Below, piece after piece: positions 18,301 to 26,537 of a DNA stretch of 64,000 nt. Made by a program: the position numbers and the translations under genes. This DNA is from MH13 sp040219355 (GTDB taxonomy: Bacteria > Pseudomonadota > Alphaproteobacteria > Rhizobiales > MH13): positions 124,001-188,000 of the forward strand of contig JAVJSN010000017.1 of NCBI GenBank assembly GCA_040219355.1, read 5' to 3'. Numbering within the stretch: position 1 is the stretch's first letter; every line of letters begins with the position of its first letter. A model generated the notes under the pieces. That model was not told the DNA's origin and ran no database searches. It worked only from the letters and a program-made list of their open reading frames with translations.

Positions 18301-19994
18301 GCGACTGCACCTCGCCACGCGATGCCATAGGCATCATCTGCAGAGGTTTCACTAAGAAATCCGCGGGCAACATCGCGGGCGATGGCCGAAGGGTCGCGTT
18401 CCGTTGGCGGCCCGTAACCGCCGCCGCCTGGCGTCTCCAAGCGGACGCGCTGTCCGCGTTTCAGAGGGATGCCGACCATTTTGGAAGCCAGTGCAGGCTC
18501 GGCCCATCCTTCGTCGGTTTCATAGACGAAGTGGTTTTTGGCGGCCTCCTGCCCACCCGCCACGCCCTGCGGGGCAAAGCGTCCGCGCTCGCCGAATAGG
18601 AAGGCTTCGGCCTGTTCTTCCAGGAGTTCGATTTCGTAGATGGCGCCAAGGCCGCCGCGATGCTTGCCGTGCCCAGCGCTATCCGGTCGCAGCGCCCATT
18701 GTCGGAACATCACCGGATAGGCCGCTTCGAGGATTTCAGCAGGTGGGATCGTCGCGGTCGAAATGGGCGCATTACCGTGGTTGAGGCCATCGCTTTCTAG
18801 CGAGCCACCATGGCCACCGCCATAGAAAGAGAACATCACCCAGCGCTGGCCATTGGCTTTTTGTCCGGCGATGGAAAGCGCGTTGATGGTACCATACGCG
18901 TTGGCGACGATGCGGTCCGGCACAGCTTTGGCGGCAGCGGAGAAAATCACATCGATCATCCGCAGAATTGTTTCGGTGTAGCCGCCAGTCGGTGCGGGGA
19001 ATTCAGCAGAAAGCAATGACCCGTCTGGTACGTTGATCGTAATCGGTCGCATCACACCGGCATTGGCTGGCAGGGCTGGGAAGATGTGTTTGATCGCCAC
19101 ATAGCAGCAGGCAATCGTCGTCGGCAGTGCGATGTTGACCGGCCCCGCAGTAACAGATGCTGAGCCTTCAAAATCGATGGTCAGATGGTCGCCACGCACT
19201 TCCAGCGCCACCTTGATCGGCAGGGCTGTATCAGTGATCCCGTCATTGTCGAGATAGTCGGTCGCTTCCCATCGCCCATCGGGCAGGTCGGTAAGCTCCG
19301 TGCGCATCAGCGCCTCGGCTCGGTCGCCGAGCTTGGTGAACGCCGCGCCAACGGTATCGGCGCCGTAGCTATCAAGCAGCGCGTCCAGGCGTTTAACGCC
19401 CAGATCGAGCGCCGAAAGCTGACCATTTAGATCGCCGCGCGCGGATTGGGGGAGCCGCGTGTTACGTAATATGATGTCGATGATGTCGGTTTGAACCGTG
19501 CCTGCACGAACCAGTTTTACCGGTGGCAGAACCACCGCTTCCTGGAAAACTTCGCGCGCTGAGGGGTTGTAGTTGCCTGGTACAGCGCCGCCCAAATCAT
19601 GCCAATGGCCGACCGAAGCGAGAAAGCAGAACAGCGTTCCATCGCGGAAATAGGGGCGCACCAGGCGCATGTCGGAAAGGTGTGTGCCACCAATATGCGC
19701 GTCGTTGAAGATGTAAACATCGCCATCAGCCAGATCGCCATCGCGCGCGGCCTTTTCGATCACGGCCTTGACGGCAAACGCCATGACGCCAACGAAAATC
19801 GGCAGTCCAGATTTGCCTTGTATCAGCGTATCGCCGGTTTCAGCATCGTAAAGGCCATGCGAGGCATCATGCGCTTCAGCAATGATCGGGTTGAACGCGC
19901 TTCGAAACAGCGTCGCATCCATCTCATCGGCGATCTGCTCCATGCGCCCGGCAAGTACAGCCAGCGTGATCGGGTCGATGTCGCGCTCAGCCAT
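18297..19994 (-). CDS. hyuB: Hydantoinase/oxoprolinase subunit B (HyuB-like)
   Basis: 565 aa. Family signatures include FNPIIAEAHDASHGLYD near the start, DVYIFNDAHIGGTHLSDMRLV, VGHWHDLGGAVPGNYNP, and the Gly-rich region YGGGHGGSLESDGLNHGNAPIST with AGHGKHRGGLGAIYEIELL and TPGGGGYGPP near the end. It is the partner of HyuA. It overlaps the tautomerase-SnoaL gene upstream by 8 nt and hyuA downstream by 4 nt. The operon order tautomerase, hyuB, hyuA, isochorismatase-fold, lyase suggests consecutive ring-opening and cleavage steps on one substrate. Confidence 0.93.
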   Translation of the reverse strand: MAERDIDPITLAVLAGRMEQIADEMDATLFRSAFNPIIAEAHDASHGLYDAETGDTLIQGKSGLPIFVGVMAFAVKAVIEKAARDGDLADGDVYIFNDAHIGGTHLSDMRLVRPYFRDGTLFCFLASVGHWHDLGGAVPGNYNPSAREVFQEAVVLPPVKLVRAGTVQTDIIDIILRNTRLPQSARGDLNGQLSALDLGVKRLDALLDSYGADTVGAAFTKLGDRAEALMRTELTDLPDGRWEATDYLDNDGITDTALPIKVALEVRGDHLTIDFEGSASVTAGPVNIALPTTIACCYVAIKHIFPALPANAGVMRPITINVPDGSLLSAEFPAPTGGYTETILRMIDVIFSAAAKAVPDRIVANAYGTINALSIAGQKANGQRWVMFSFYGGGHGGSLESDGLNHGNAPISTATIPPAEILEAAYPVMFRQWALRPDSAGHGKHRGGLGAIYEIELLEEQAEAFLFGERGRFAPQGVAGGQEAAKNHFVYETDEGWAEPALASKMVGIPLKRGQRVRLETPGGGGYGPPTERDPSAIARDVARGFLSETSADDAYGIAWRGAVA

Positions 19995-20547
19995 TCTTCA
20001 TCTCGCCCATGTCGTTCCAAACGTCTTGGCGCGTCAGTTTGCCATCGGAGGTCTCAAACCGGTCCATAAAGCGAATGCCCTCAAAAGCTGTTCCGTCCAG
20101 CCACTCGCCTGAAAGCGTGCCATAGCAATAGACAGTCGGCCCTTCATCGCCCGATGCGGTATCAAAGCGCTCATAGGTCTTGCGCACAAAGCTATAGCGC
20201 GGCTTGGCCCAGGCGATCAGGTCTTCAAGCGTGTTCATGGTCACGCCGCCAGGAAAAGTCATTGTGAAAGTGTGGGCGAGCATAGCCCTCGCAGCCCCTA
20301 AATCGCGCGCTTCCATGTGACCAAGAAACTGGCGGACCAATTGCGCAGCGTCTGGCAAGGCTGGTGCAGGCTGCCTGTGCTTGCCGCCGCGCATATAGTT
20401 GGCGGCTGGCACCTCGTGCAGGGCGATGATGATCCCATCAGGTTGGGCTGGAACGACTTGGCGCACGGCACCTGTCAATGCCGAGCAGAGACGCTCTTTT
20501 GCCTCTTCACTGTAGCCTTCGATCATCGTCACTGCGACTGACGGCAT
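19987..20547 (-). CDS. Tautomerase-SnoaL-like two-domain fusion protein
   Basis: 186 aa. Residues 1-62 look like a 4-oxalocrotonate-tautomerase-type unit: Pro2 would become the N-terminal catalytic base, followed by a beta-alpha-beta layout ending in IIIALHEVPAANYMRGG, as in the about 62-residue family. Residues about 68-180 look like a SnoaL/NTF2-like cone (LVRQFLGHMEARDLGAARAMLAH, FPGGVTMNTLEDLIAWAK, FEGIRFMDRFETSDGKLTRQDVWND). It may isomerise an enol or unsaturated acid. It is the first gene of the operon, with AGGAGG 7 nt before the ATG and the GntR-type operator about 30 nt upstream. The fusion is unusual. Confidence 0.8.
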   Translation of the reverse strand: MPSVAVTMIEGYSEEAKERLCSALTGAVRQVVPAQPDGIIIALHEVPAANYMRGGKHRQPAPALPDAAQLVRQFLGHMEARDLGAARAMLAHTFTMTFPGGVTMNTLEDLIAWAKPRYSFVRKTYERFDTASGDEGPTVYCYGTLSGEWLDGTAFEGIRFMDRFETSDGKLTRQDVWNDMGEMKNG

Positions 20548-20577
20548 GGATGGGCCTCCTCACAACTTGTATCTTCT

Positions 20578-20593
20578 ATAAAACAGGTTTTAT
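20578..20593. promoter_or_regulatory. GntR (HutC-type) operator in divergent promoter region
   Basis: ATAAAACAGGTTTTAT has perfect 7-bp inverted arms (ATAAAAC/GTTTTAT) around AG. It sits 31 nt upstream of the tautomerase-SnoaL gene and 77 nt upstream of the gntR gene. Short AT-rich palindromes of this kind are typical of HutC-subfamily regulators, and the adjacent gene encodes one. One site placed between both promoters could control both operons. Binding is inferred. Confidence 0.6.
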
Positions 20594-20669
20594 GAATATC
20601 ATAGGACAAAAATCTTGCATTCCACAAAACAGCCGCTAGTCTAACCTTAATCAGCGCGGAGCTTTGTCA

Positions 20670-21503
20670 ATGGTCGTTCAGCCATCGCCAGACGTGACAG
20701 ACAGCATTCCCGAAGGCGGGAAAGCGCGCCGCGTTTATCTGCAATTGAAAGATGATATCGCGCGCGGCGTGCTGGAAGATGGCGCGAACCTGCCCGGTGA
20801 GCACAAGCTGGCTGAAACCTACAGTGTGTCGCGGGTGACAATCCGCAGGGCGCTCGAAGCGCTGGCTGGTGATGGTCTGATTGAGAAGCGCGCAGGTAGC
20901 GGGTCCGTTGTGCGCTCAGGTCGGGCGACGCGACAGACCATCAAAGCCGATATCGCCAATCTGGTTCCTCACCTGGCCGAAATGGGTGCCAAGACGGAAG
21001 CCCGGCTGCTGGAGTTCGGTTATCAGCCCGCGAGCGCCGCCATCGCTCGTGCGCTTGGGCTGGCCGAGGGAACGCGGGTTCAGCGCGCTGTTCGTGTACG
21101 TCTGATGGACGGGCAGCCGTTCTCGCACCTCGTAACCCATGTGCCTGAAGATGTGGCGCTTAGCTATTCGGAAGCCGACCTTGCTACCCGCCCACTCTAC
21201 TCTTTGTTGGAGTTGGGTGGCGTGCGGATCGACAGCGCTCAGCAATCCGTGTCTGCGACACTGGCAGCGCCGGATATCGCCAGTGCACTTGACGTTCCTA
21301 CCGGTTCAGCCCTTCTTTCGCTGGAGCGTGTTGTTCGCGACGAGCAAGGGCGCGGGGTAGAGCATCTGGCAGCCTCTTATCGCCCCGACCGCTATCAGCT
21401 TTCCATGTCACTGGGCCGTGTAGGCGATGGCGAAAACCGGCACTGGGAACCCATTGTCCAACTTGAAACCGGCTTGAACAGCGCCGCGCGCGTGACATCA
21501 TGA
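20670..21503 (+). CDS. GntR family regulator, HutC/UTRA subfamily
   Basis: 277 aa. Winged helix at about 20-80 (LKDDIARGVLEDGANLPGEHKLAETYSVSRVTIRRALEAL is the characteristic GntR motif region) and a UTRA ligand domain after about 100 (ARALGLAEGTRVQRAVRVRLMDGQPFSHLVTHVP, SALLSLERVVRDEQGRGVEHLAASYRPDRYQ). I use ATG 20670, with GGAG 9 nt upstream, rather than TTG 20664. The stop overlaps the start of the LeuC-like gene (ATGA), so it is the first gene of the hydratase-TRAP operon. It probably represses both divergent operons until a pathway intermediate, such as a small acid, binds. Confidence 0.9.
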   Translation: MVVQPSPDVTDSIPEGGKARRVYLQLKDDIARGVLEDGANLPGEHKLAETYSVSRVTIRRALEALAGDGLIEKRAGSGSVVRSGRATRQTIKADIANLVPHLAEMGAKTEARLLEFGYQPASAAIARALGLAEGTRVQRAVRVRLMDGQPFSHLVTHVPEDVALSYSEADLATRPLYSLLELGGVRIDSAQQSVSATLAAPDIASALDVPTGSALLSLERVVRDEQGRGVEHLAASYRPDRYQLSMSLGRVGDGENRHWEPIVQLETGLNSAARVTS

Positions 21504-22891
21504 GAGCCCAAACGCTCTTTGAACGGTTGTGGAGTTCCCACGAAGTTCTTCGCCGAGAAGACGGGGCGTCACTGCTTTGGGTGGATCGCCATCTGGTGCA
21601 CGAAGGCTCGCATCACGCTTTTGGCAAACTTGGCATGCGCGGGTTGAAGGTTGCCAATCCAGAACTCACGATTGCTGTCAGTGACCACTATGTGCCGACG
21701 CGCGAGCGCGCGTCTGGCGGCGCCAATGATGATATCCGTCGCATGATTGCGACGTTGGAAACCAACGCCAAAACGCATGGCATTCGCCACTTCGGTCTCA
21801 ACGATCCTCGCCAGGGCATCGTTCATGTTACCGGGCCGGAACAGGGCCTTACTCTGCCTGGTTTGATGGTCGTTTGCGGCGACAGCCATACCTCTACCCA
21901 TGGCGCGTTTGGCGCCTTTGCGTTTGGCATTGGCGCAACCGAAGTGGCACACGTTCTGGCGACCCAGACTCTGTGGCAGACCCGCCCAAAAACGATGCGG
22001 CTCACCTTCAACGGCGCTTTGGCACAGGGTGTGACAGCCAAGGATATGGCGCTGCATTGGATTGCCAAACTTGGTTCGGATGGCGGACGCGGTCACGCAA
22101 TCGAATATGCGGGCAATGCGGTTCGTGCGCTTTCCATGGAAGCGCGTATGACGCTGTGCAATCTCTCCATCGAGGGTGGTGCCAAGTGCGGGATGATCGC
22201 GCCGGATGAGACAACCTTCGCTTATTTAAAGAGCCGACCTTTTGCGCCTTCTGGCCAGCAGTGGGACGAGGCCGTGGACGATTGGCAGGCGTTGCAAAGC
22301 GATGCTGATGCTACTTTTGATCGCGAGGTTGAGATTGATGCAAGCGACGTTGCGCCAACGGTTACGTGGGGCATTGTTCCTGAACAGGCCGTGCCAATTT
22401 CCAGCACGGTTCCAGACGATGCACCGCAAGACGCGCTCGACTATATGGGTTTGAAAGCTGGTCAGTCGCTTGATCGGTTGCCAATTGATCAGGTTTTCAT
22501 CGGCTCATGCACCAATGCCCGCATTGAGGATCTGCGCGCCGCCGCAGCCGTTCTAGCAGGTCACCACGCCAAGGTTCCTGGCATCGTATCACCGGGATCC
22601 ATGATCGTGAAAAGGCTGGCGGAAGCCGAAGGGCTTGATCGCATTTTCATCGATGCAGGTTTGGATTGGGTGGCCTCCGGGTGCTCCATGTGCGTCGCCA
22701 TGAACGGAGATGTCGTGGCACCAGGCAAGCGCTGCGCCTCGACGACAAACCGCAATTTCCGCGGCCGCCAGGGTCCTGGTGCGCGCACCCACCTCATGTC
22801 ACCGGCCATGGTGGCTGCCGCAGCGGTGGCGGGCGAACTGACCGACGTGCGCGCTTTGCTCAAAGATCACCGCTTGGTGGGAGCAGCTTGA
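21500..22891 (+). CDS. Aconitase-family hydratase large subunit (LeuC-like)
   Basis: 463 aa, the size of LeuC. It shows WVDRHLVHEGSHHAFGKL at the start, VCGDSHTSTHGAFGAFAFGIGATEVAHVLATQTL (a Cys and the STHG active-site region), FIGSCTNARIEDLRAAA and GCSMCVAMNGD supplying the three 4Fe-4S Cys ligands, then NRNFRGRQGPGARTHLMSPAM. The sequence is LeuC-like, but the genes here are not leucine-pathway neighbours. Such large/small pairs also include maleate, citraconate and dimethylmaleate hydratases. Context (GntR, TRAP, PEPM-family lyase, no leuB) favours a catabolic hydratase of a substituted maleate (inference). Confidence 0.88.
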   Translation: MRAQTLFERLWSSHEVLRREDGASLLWVDRHLVHEGSHHAFGKLGMRGLKVANPELTIAVSDHYVPTRERASGGANDDIRRMIATLETNAKTHGIRHFGLNDPRQGIVHVTGPEQGLTLPGLMVVCGDSHTSTHGAFGAFAFGIGATEVAHVLATQTLWQTRPKTMRLTFNGALAQGVTAKDMALHWIAKLGSDGGRGHAIEYAGNAVRALSMEARMTLCNLSIEGGAKCGMIAPDETTFAYLKSRPFAPSGQQWDEAVDDWQALQSDADATFDREVEIDASDVAPTVTWGIVPEQAVPISSTVPDDAPQDALDYMGLKAGQSLDRLPIDQVFIGSCTNARIEDLRAAAAVLAGHHAKVPGIVSPGSMIVKRLAEAEGLDRIFIDAGLDWVASGCSMCVAMNGDVVAPGKRCASTTNRNFRGRQGPGARTHLMSPAMVAAAAVAGELTDVRALLKDHRLVGAA

Positions 22892-22893
22892 GC

Positions 22894-23517
22894 ATGGCGG
22901 GTTGGCGCAACCATACTGGGCTTGCTGTGGCGCTGCCGATGGAAGGCAGCGACACCGATCAGCTCATTCCGGCACGGTTCATGTCCACGCCGCGTGCTGA
23001 AGGTTATGGTCGGTTTCTGCTCCATGATCTTCGCATTGACGGCGAGCGCAAGCCACTCAAGCACCATCCTCTGAACCGACACTCAGAAGCTTCTGTACTC
23101 GTGGCCGGACGAAATTTCGGCGGTGGGTCGTCACGCGAAGCAGCAGTCTACGCCCTGGTTGATTTCGGCATTAGGGCGGTCATCGCACCCAGCTTCGGTG
23201 ACATTTTTGCGGGCAATGCGGTCAACAATGGATTGCTGCCTGCCCGAGTCACGGACGCTGATCATGCGGCTCTGTCCAAGGCTCTCGGCAGTAATGTTGG
23301 CTCACTCACCATCAACTTGGAAACCTGCCAGATCAGTCTCGGCGATCTGACATTTCCCTTCGCGCTCGATCCGGTTTGGCGCACCAAACTCATCGAAGGC
23401 TGGGACGATATCGACATGACCGCAAAGCATGCCGATGCCATCGCAGCCTTCACTCAAAAAGACCGGGCAACACGGCCCTGGGCTTATCTAAACTCAGAAT
23501 TTTCACCACCAAACTAG
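22894..23517 (+). CDS. Aconitase-family hydratase small subunit (LeuD-like)
   Basis: 207 aa swivel domain of the split hydratase. It contains EGSDTDQLIPARFM (the D-T-D-Q-I motif), AGRNFGGGSSREAAVYALVDFGIRAVIAPSFGDIF (substrate-binding GSSRE loop) and FAGNAVNNGLLPARV. The open frame begins far upstream, but I place the start at the ATG at 22894, 2 nt after the large-subunit stop, since the upstream residues are shadow sequence of the large subunit. Its TAG stop lies within an 18-nt stem-loop (23514-23531). Partner of the preceding gene. Confidence 0.9.
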   Translation: MAGWRNHTGLAVALPMEGSDTDQLIPARFMSTPRAEGYGRFLLHDLRIDGERKPLKHHPLNRHSEASVLVAGRNFGGGSSREAAVYALVDFGIRAVIAPSFGDIFAGNAVNNGLLPARVTDADHAALSKALGSNVGSLTINLETCQISLGDLTFPFALDPVWRTKLIEGWDDIDMTAKHADAIAAFTQKDRATRPWAYLNSEFSPPN

Positions 23518-23531
23518 GGTCTGGACCCTAG
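23514..23531. promoter_or_regulatory. Stem-loop spanning the end of the small-subunit hydratase gene
   Basis: CTAGGGT, loop CTGG, ACCCTAG: a perfect 7-bp stem with a tetraloop that includes the TAG stop codon. No T-run follows, so it is not a standard terminator. It may be an operator, a processing site or a barrier protecting upstream mRNA before the TRAP genes. Confidence 0.4.
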
Positions 23532-23606
23532 CACCCAACCGGCGCGTGAGCGCTACTTTTCGGACGGCCAAAAAGAATGCCGCCGAAACCCAAAAGGAGA
23601 GGACTT

Positions 23607-24617
23607 ATGAGAAAAACTCTGATCACAGGCACCTTGGCCGCAACCACCATGTTGGCAAGCGCCGCATGGGCTGAAGACACAATCACCGCTGTGCACGCGT
23701 TCCCTGAAACGCTGATCTACACGCAAAGCTTCCTGTCGTTCGTCGACATGGTCAATGAGCGTGGCGAAGGCGTTGTTCAGATCGATGTACTCGGCGGCCC
23801 GGAAGCCATTGGCATGTTCCAGCAGCCTGACGCGGTGCGCGATGGCGTGGTCGATATGGTCTACACGCCTGGCTCGTTTTATGGCGGTGCGCTGCCCGAG
23901 AAAGATGCTCTTGTGGCCTCCAACCTGACGGCCATCGAAACGCGTGAGAATGGCGGCATCGACCTCATCAACGAAATCCATCAGGAAAAGATGGGCCTCT
24001 ATTACCTTGGCTGGTTCGACTCCGGCGTCACCTACAATCTTTGGACCGTGAATGAGCCAAGTGTCGATGAAGACGGCAATCTGGTGATCGACGATATCCG
24101 CCTGCGCGGTAACGCCGTCTACAATGCCTTCTTCACCGATTATCTGGAAGCCCAGGTGATCGATCTACCGACCGGCGACGTCTATTCGGCCCTTGAGCGT
24201 GGCACCGTGGATGCCACCGGTTGGACCCAGATCGGCTTGATTGATCTGCGCTGGAACGAGTTTCTCAACTGGCGCATCGAGCCCAACTTCTTCTCCACAG
24301 ATCTTGGTGTGATCGTCAATCTGGAGAAGTGGAACAGCCTGTCCGAAGAGGCGCAAACCATTCTCCAGGAAACGGCGATTGAGCATGAGCGCATGAGCGT
24401 CGAAGCGCTGCGCGCCAAGCGTGACGAAGACTTCGCCGCTCTCGAAGAAGGCGGGATGCAGGTCTTTGAACTCGAAGGCGATGCACGCGCGGCCTACCTT
24501 GAAGCCGCCCGCTCAACGACCTGGAACCGGATGCAGACCTTGATGGAAGAAAGCCCACAGGGCGCAGGCAATTATGATCGTTTGATCGAGCTGTTCTACG
24601 ACCCATCGATGGACTAA
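23607..24617 (+). CDS. TRAP transporter solute-binding protein (DctP type)
   Basis: 336 aa with a Sec signal peptide (MRKTLITGTLAATTMLASAAWAEDT); the mature protein is periplasmic. DctP-fold features include the N-terminal beta strand, VVDMVYTPGSFYGGALPEKDALVAS and the conserved lysine/arginine-rich carboxylate pocket region (DDIRLRGNAVYNAFF with the carboxylate-binding Arg). I place the start at 23607, with AAGGAGAGG 5-10 nt upstream, not at the longer start at 23577. It binds an organic acid, presumably the catabolic substrate or an intermediate of this operon. A terminator-like hairpin follows, so it is probably made in excess over DctQ and DctM. Confidence 0.9.
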   Translation: MRKTLITGTLAATTMLASAAWAEDTITAVHAFPETLIYTQSFLSFVDMVNERGEGVVQIDVLGGPEAIGMFQQPDAVRDGVVDMVYTPGSFYGGALPEKDALVASNLTAIETRENGGIDLINEIHQEKMGLYYLGWFDSGVTYNLWTVNEPSVDEDGNLVIDDIRLRGNAVYNAFFTDYLEAQVIDLPTGDVYSALERGTVDATGWTQIGLIDLRWNEFLNWRIEPNFFSTDLGVIVNLEKWNSLSEEAQTILQETAIEHERMSVEALRAKRDEDFAALEEGGMQVFELEGDARAAYLEAARSTTWNRMQTLMEESPQGAGNYDRLIELFYDPSMD

Positions 24618-24633
24618 CGTCCTCAAAGTTGGG

Positions 24634-24671
24634 CGCGGTGCTTATCCAAAGCGCCGCGTCCTTTTTGTTTG
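24634..24671 (+). terminator. Terminator-like stem-loop between dctP- and dctQ-type genes
   Basis: CGCGGTGCTT (24634-24643), 5-nt loop, AAGCGCCGCG (24649-24658): a 10-bp stem with one G-U pair, followed by TCCTTTTTGTTT. It has the features of an intrinsic terminator. Since dctQ and dctM follow immediately, partial termination or 3'-end protection of the binding-protein transcript is the likely role. Confidence 0.65.
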
Positions 24672-24687
24672 CAATCTGAGTGTGCGC

Positions 24688-25194
24688 ATGGCCCTTCTCA
24701 CCCGCCTTTATGATTGCATTGTCGATGCAATGGCACTCATCGCGGCGGGGATGCTAATCTGGCTGATGGTGTCGGTGATTACCTCGGTGCTCATGCGCAA
24801 CGCCGGTGTTCAGCCCTTCGCTTGGCTTTTCACATCCGCTGAATACGCCATCCTTTATATGACGATGCTCGGCGCACCCTGGCTGGTGCGCAAGAAAGGC
24901 CATGTGCATATCGAGCTTGTCACAGCTGTTTTGCCGCCAGCGCTGCGGCGCCTGTTGAGTCGTCTTGTTGCGGCTGCTTGCGTTGTTGTTTGCCTGATCC
25001 TCACTTGGAAGGGCATTGATCTGGTGGCCACCAATCTAGAGCGCAACGATTTTGATGTGCGCGCCTACTTTTATCCGCGCTGGCTGCTCACCATCGCATT
25101 TCCGATTTCATTCGGTTTGATGGCCATCGAGTTCTCGCGCTTCACGTTCGGGCGTGATCTGCTGCACTCCGGCGAGGCAGGCATTCATGAATAG
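24688..25194 (+). CDS. TRAP transporter small permease (DctQ type)
   Basis: 168 aa, four predicted membrane segments. The pattern AGMLIWLMVSVITSVLMRNAG, the FTSAEYAILYMTMLGAPWLVRKKGHVHIELV core (DctQ signature) and WLLTIAFPISFGLMAIEF are visible. I use ATG 24688 (a TGAG purine run 7 nt upstream) rather than GTG 24682. It forms the membrane complex with the DctM protein. It lies downstream of the terminator-like hairpin and 26 nt before dctM. Confidence 0.88.
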   Translation: MALLTRLYDCIVDAMALIAAGMLIWLMVSVITSVLMRNAGVQPFAWLFTSAEYAILYMTMLGAPWLVRKKGHVHIELVTAVLPPALRRLLSRLVAAACVVVCLILTWKGIDLVATNLERNDFDVRAYFYPRWLLTIAFPISFGLMAIEFSRFTFGRDLLHSGEAGIHE

Positions 25195-25220
25195 CTCCAC
25201 TCTTTTTAAGGGGCTTCTCC

Positions 25221-26531
25221 ATGGAATGGTATGAGGCACTCGCCTTGCTACTCGGCGCGATTGTCGCGCTCATGGCGCTGGGCATGCCGATAGCGCTGGC
25301 TTTTCTGGCCGCCAACATCATCGGTGCTTGGATCTTCATGGGCGGCGAGCGCGGAGTCGCGCTGCTGCTCAACAACGGATTGGGGGCGCTGACCAAATTC
25401 GCGCTGATGCCCATTCCGCTTTTTCTGCTGATGGGTGAGGTGTTTTTTCACACCGGCCTTGGCAAGCGCATGTTCAACGCCATCGACCAACTTCTCGGCA
25501 AACTGCCAGGGCGCTTGTCCTATGTCACGGTGCTGGGCGGCACAGGCTTCTCCACCCTGTCGGGCTCGTCCATGGGATCCACAGCGCTGCTCGGCTCGTT
25601 GATGGTGCCGGAGATGGCGGCGCGCGGGTACAAAAAGAAGATGTCCATCGGTCCGATCCTCGGCACCGGCGGTTTAGCCATTATCATTCCGCCGTCGGCA
25701 TTGGCGGTTCTGCTCGCCACCCTCGCTCAAATCGATGTTGGCGCCCTGCTGATTGCTGGCGTTGTGCCGGGTCTCATCTTGGCTGGTCTTTACATCATCG
25801 CGATCTTTGTGATGACGCGCATGGACCCGAGCGCTGCACCGGCTTACGAGGTGCCGAAATTATCCGTCGGCGCCAAGCTCGCTCTGGTCATGACAGATGT
25901 GGTTCCAATGGTCGGCTTGATGGTGGTGATCGTCATCATGATGATCGTCGGCTTTGCCACACCCTCTGAAGCTGCGGCCTTTGGCGCGTTGGGTGCGATC
26001 CTGCTGTCGGTGGTTTTTCGATGCTTCACCTGGGAAGCCATGAAGAAGTCGATCCATGGCGCGCTGCGGGTCACGCTGATGGCCTATTTGATCGTCTTCG
26101 GTTCAGCAACGTTCTCGCAGATTCTGGCTTTCTCAGGCGCCTCGCGCGGGCTGATCGGCTGGGCAACCGGTTTCGATCTCGACCCGTTGATCATGCTGTT
26201 GGTGATGTTCGGCGTGCTGCTGATCCTGGGCATGTTCATGGAGCAGATTTCCATCATGCTCCTCACCGTTCCGATCTTCTTCCCGCTGGCCAGCAGCCTG
26301 GGGTTCGAACCGATCTGGTTCGCGCTCATCATGCTTCTAGCTCTGGAAATCAGCTTCACAACACCACCGTTTGGGTTGCTGCTCTTCGTGATGAAGGGCG
26401 TGGCGCCGCCCGACACGACCATGCGTGACATCTATCTGGCGGCGATACCGTTCATTGCCTGCTCGCTGCTCTTGGTGGCATTGCTGATCGCCTTCCCGAG
26501 CATTGCGCTCTGGCTACCCTCACTGGGCTAA
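25221..26531 (+). CDS. TRAP transporter large permease (DctM type)
   Basis: 436 aa, about 12-13 hydrophobic segments. Motifs include ALMPIPLFLLMGEVFFHTGLGKRMF, VLGGTGFSTLSGSSMGSTALLGSL and GPILGTGGLAIIIPPSALAVLLA (the conserved re-entrant loops), and LALEISFTTPPFGLLLFVMKG, typical of the DctM family. It moves the solute delivered by the binding protein with Na+. It ends 6 nt from the convergent gabD-like gene, so transcription from both sides may run into each other. Confidence 0.92.
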   Translation: MEWYEALALLLGAIVALMALGMPIALAFLAANIIGAWIFMGGERGVALLLNNGLGALTKFALMPIPLFLLMGEVFFHTGLGKRMFNAIDQLLGKLPGRLSYVTVLGGTGFSTLSGSSMGSTALLGSLMVPEMAARGYKKKMSIGPILGTGGLAIIIPPSALAVLLATLAQIDVGALLIAGVVPGLILAGLYIIAIFVMTRMDPSAAPAYEVPKLSVGAKLALVMTDVVPMVGLMVVIVIMMIVGFATPSEAAAFGALGAILLSVVFRCFTWEAMKKSIHGALRVTLMAYLIVFGSATFSQILAFSGASRGLIGWATGFDLDPLIMLLVMFGVLLILGMFMEQISIMLLTVPIFFPLASSLGFEPIWFALIMLLALEISFTTPPFGLLLFVMKGVAPPDTTMRDIYLAAIPFIACSLLLVALLIAFPSIALWLPSLG

Positions 26532-26537
26532 CGACGC

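Noticed and set aside
21500..23517. Biosynthetic leuCD
   Set aside because: No leuB or leuA is adjacent; the genes are coupled to a GntR regulator and a TRAP importer, so a catabolic hydratase is more likely, though phylogeny would be needed to settle it.
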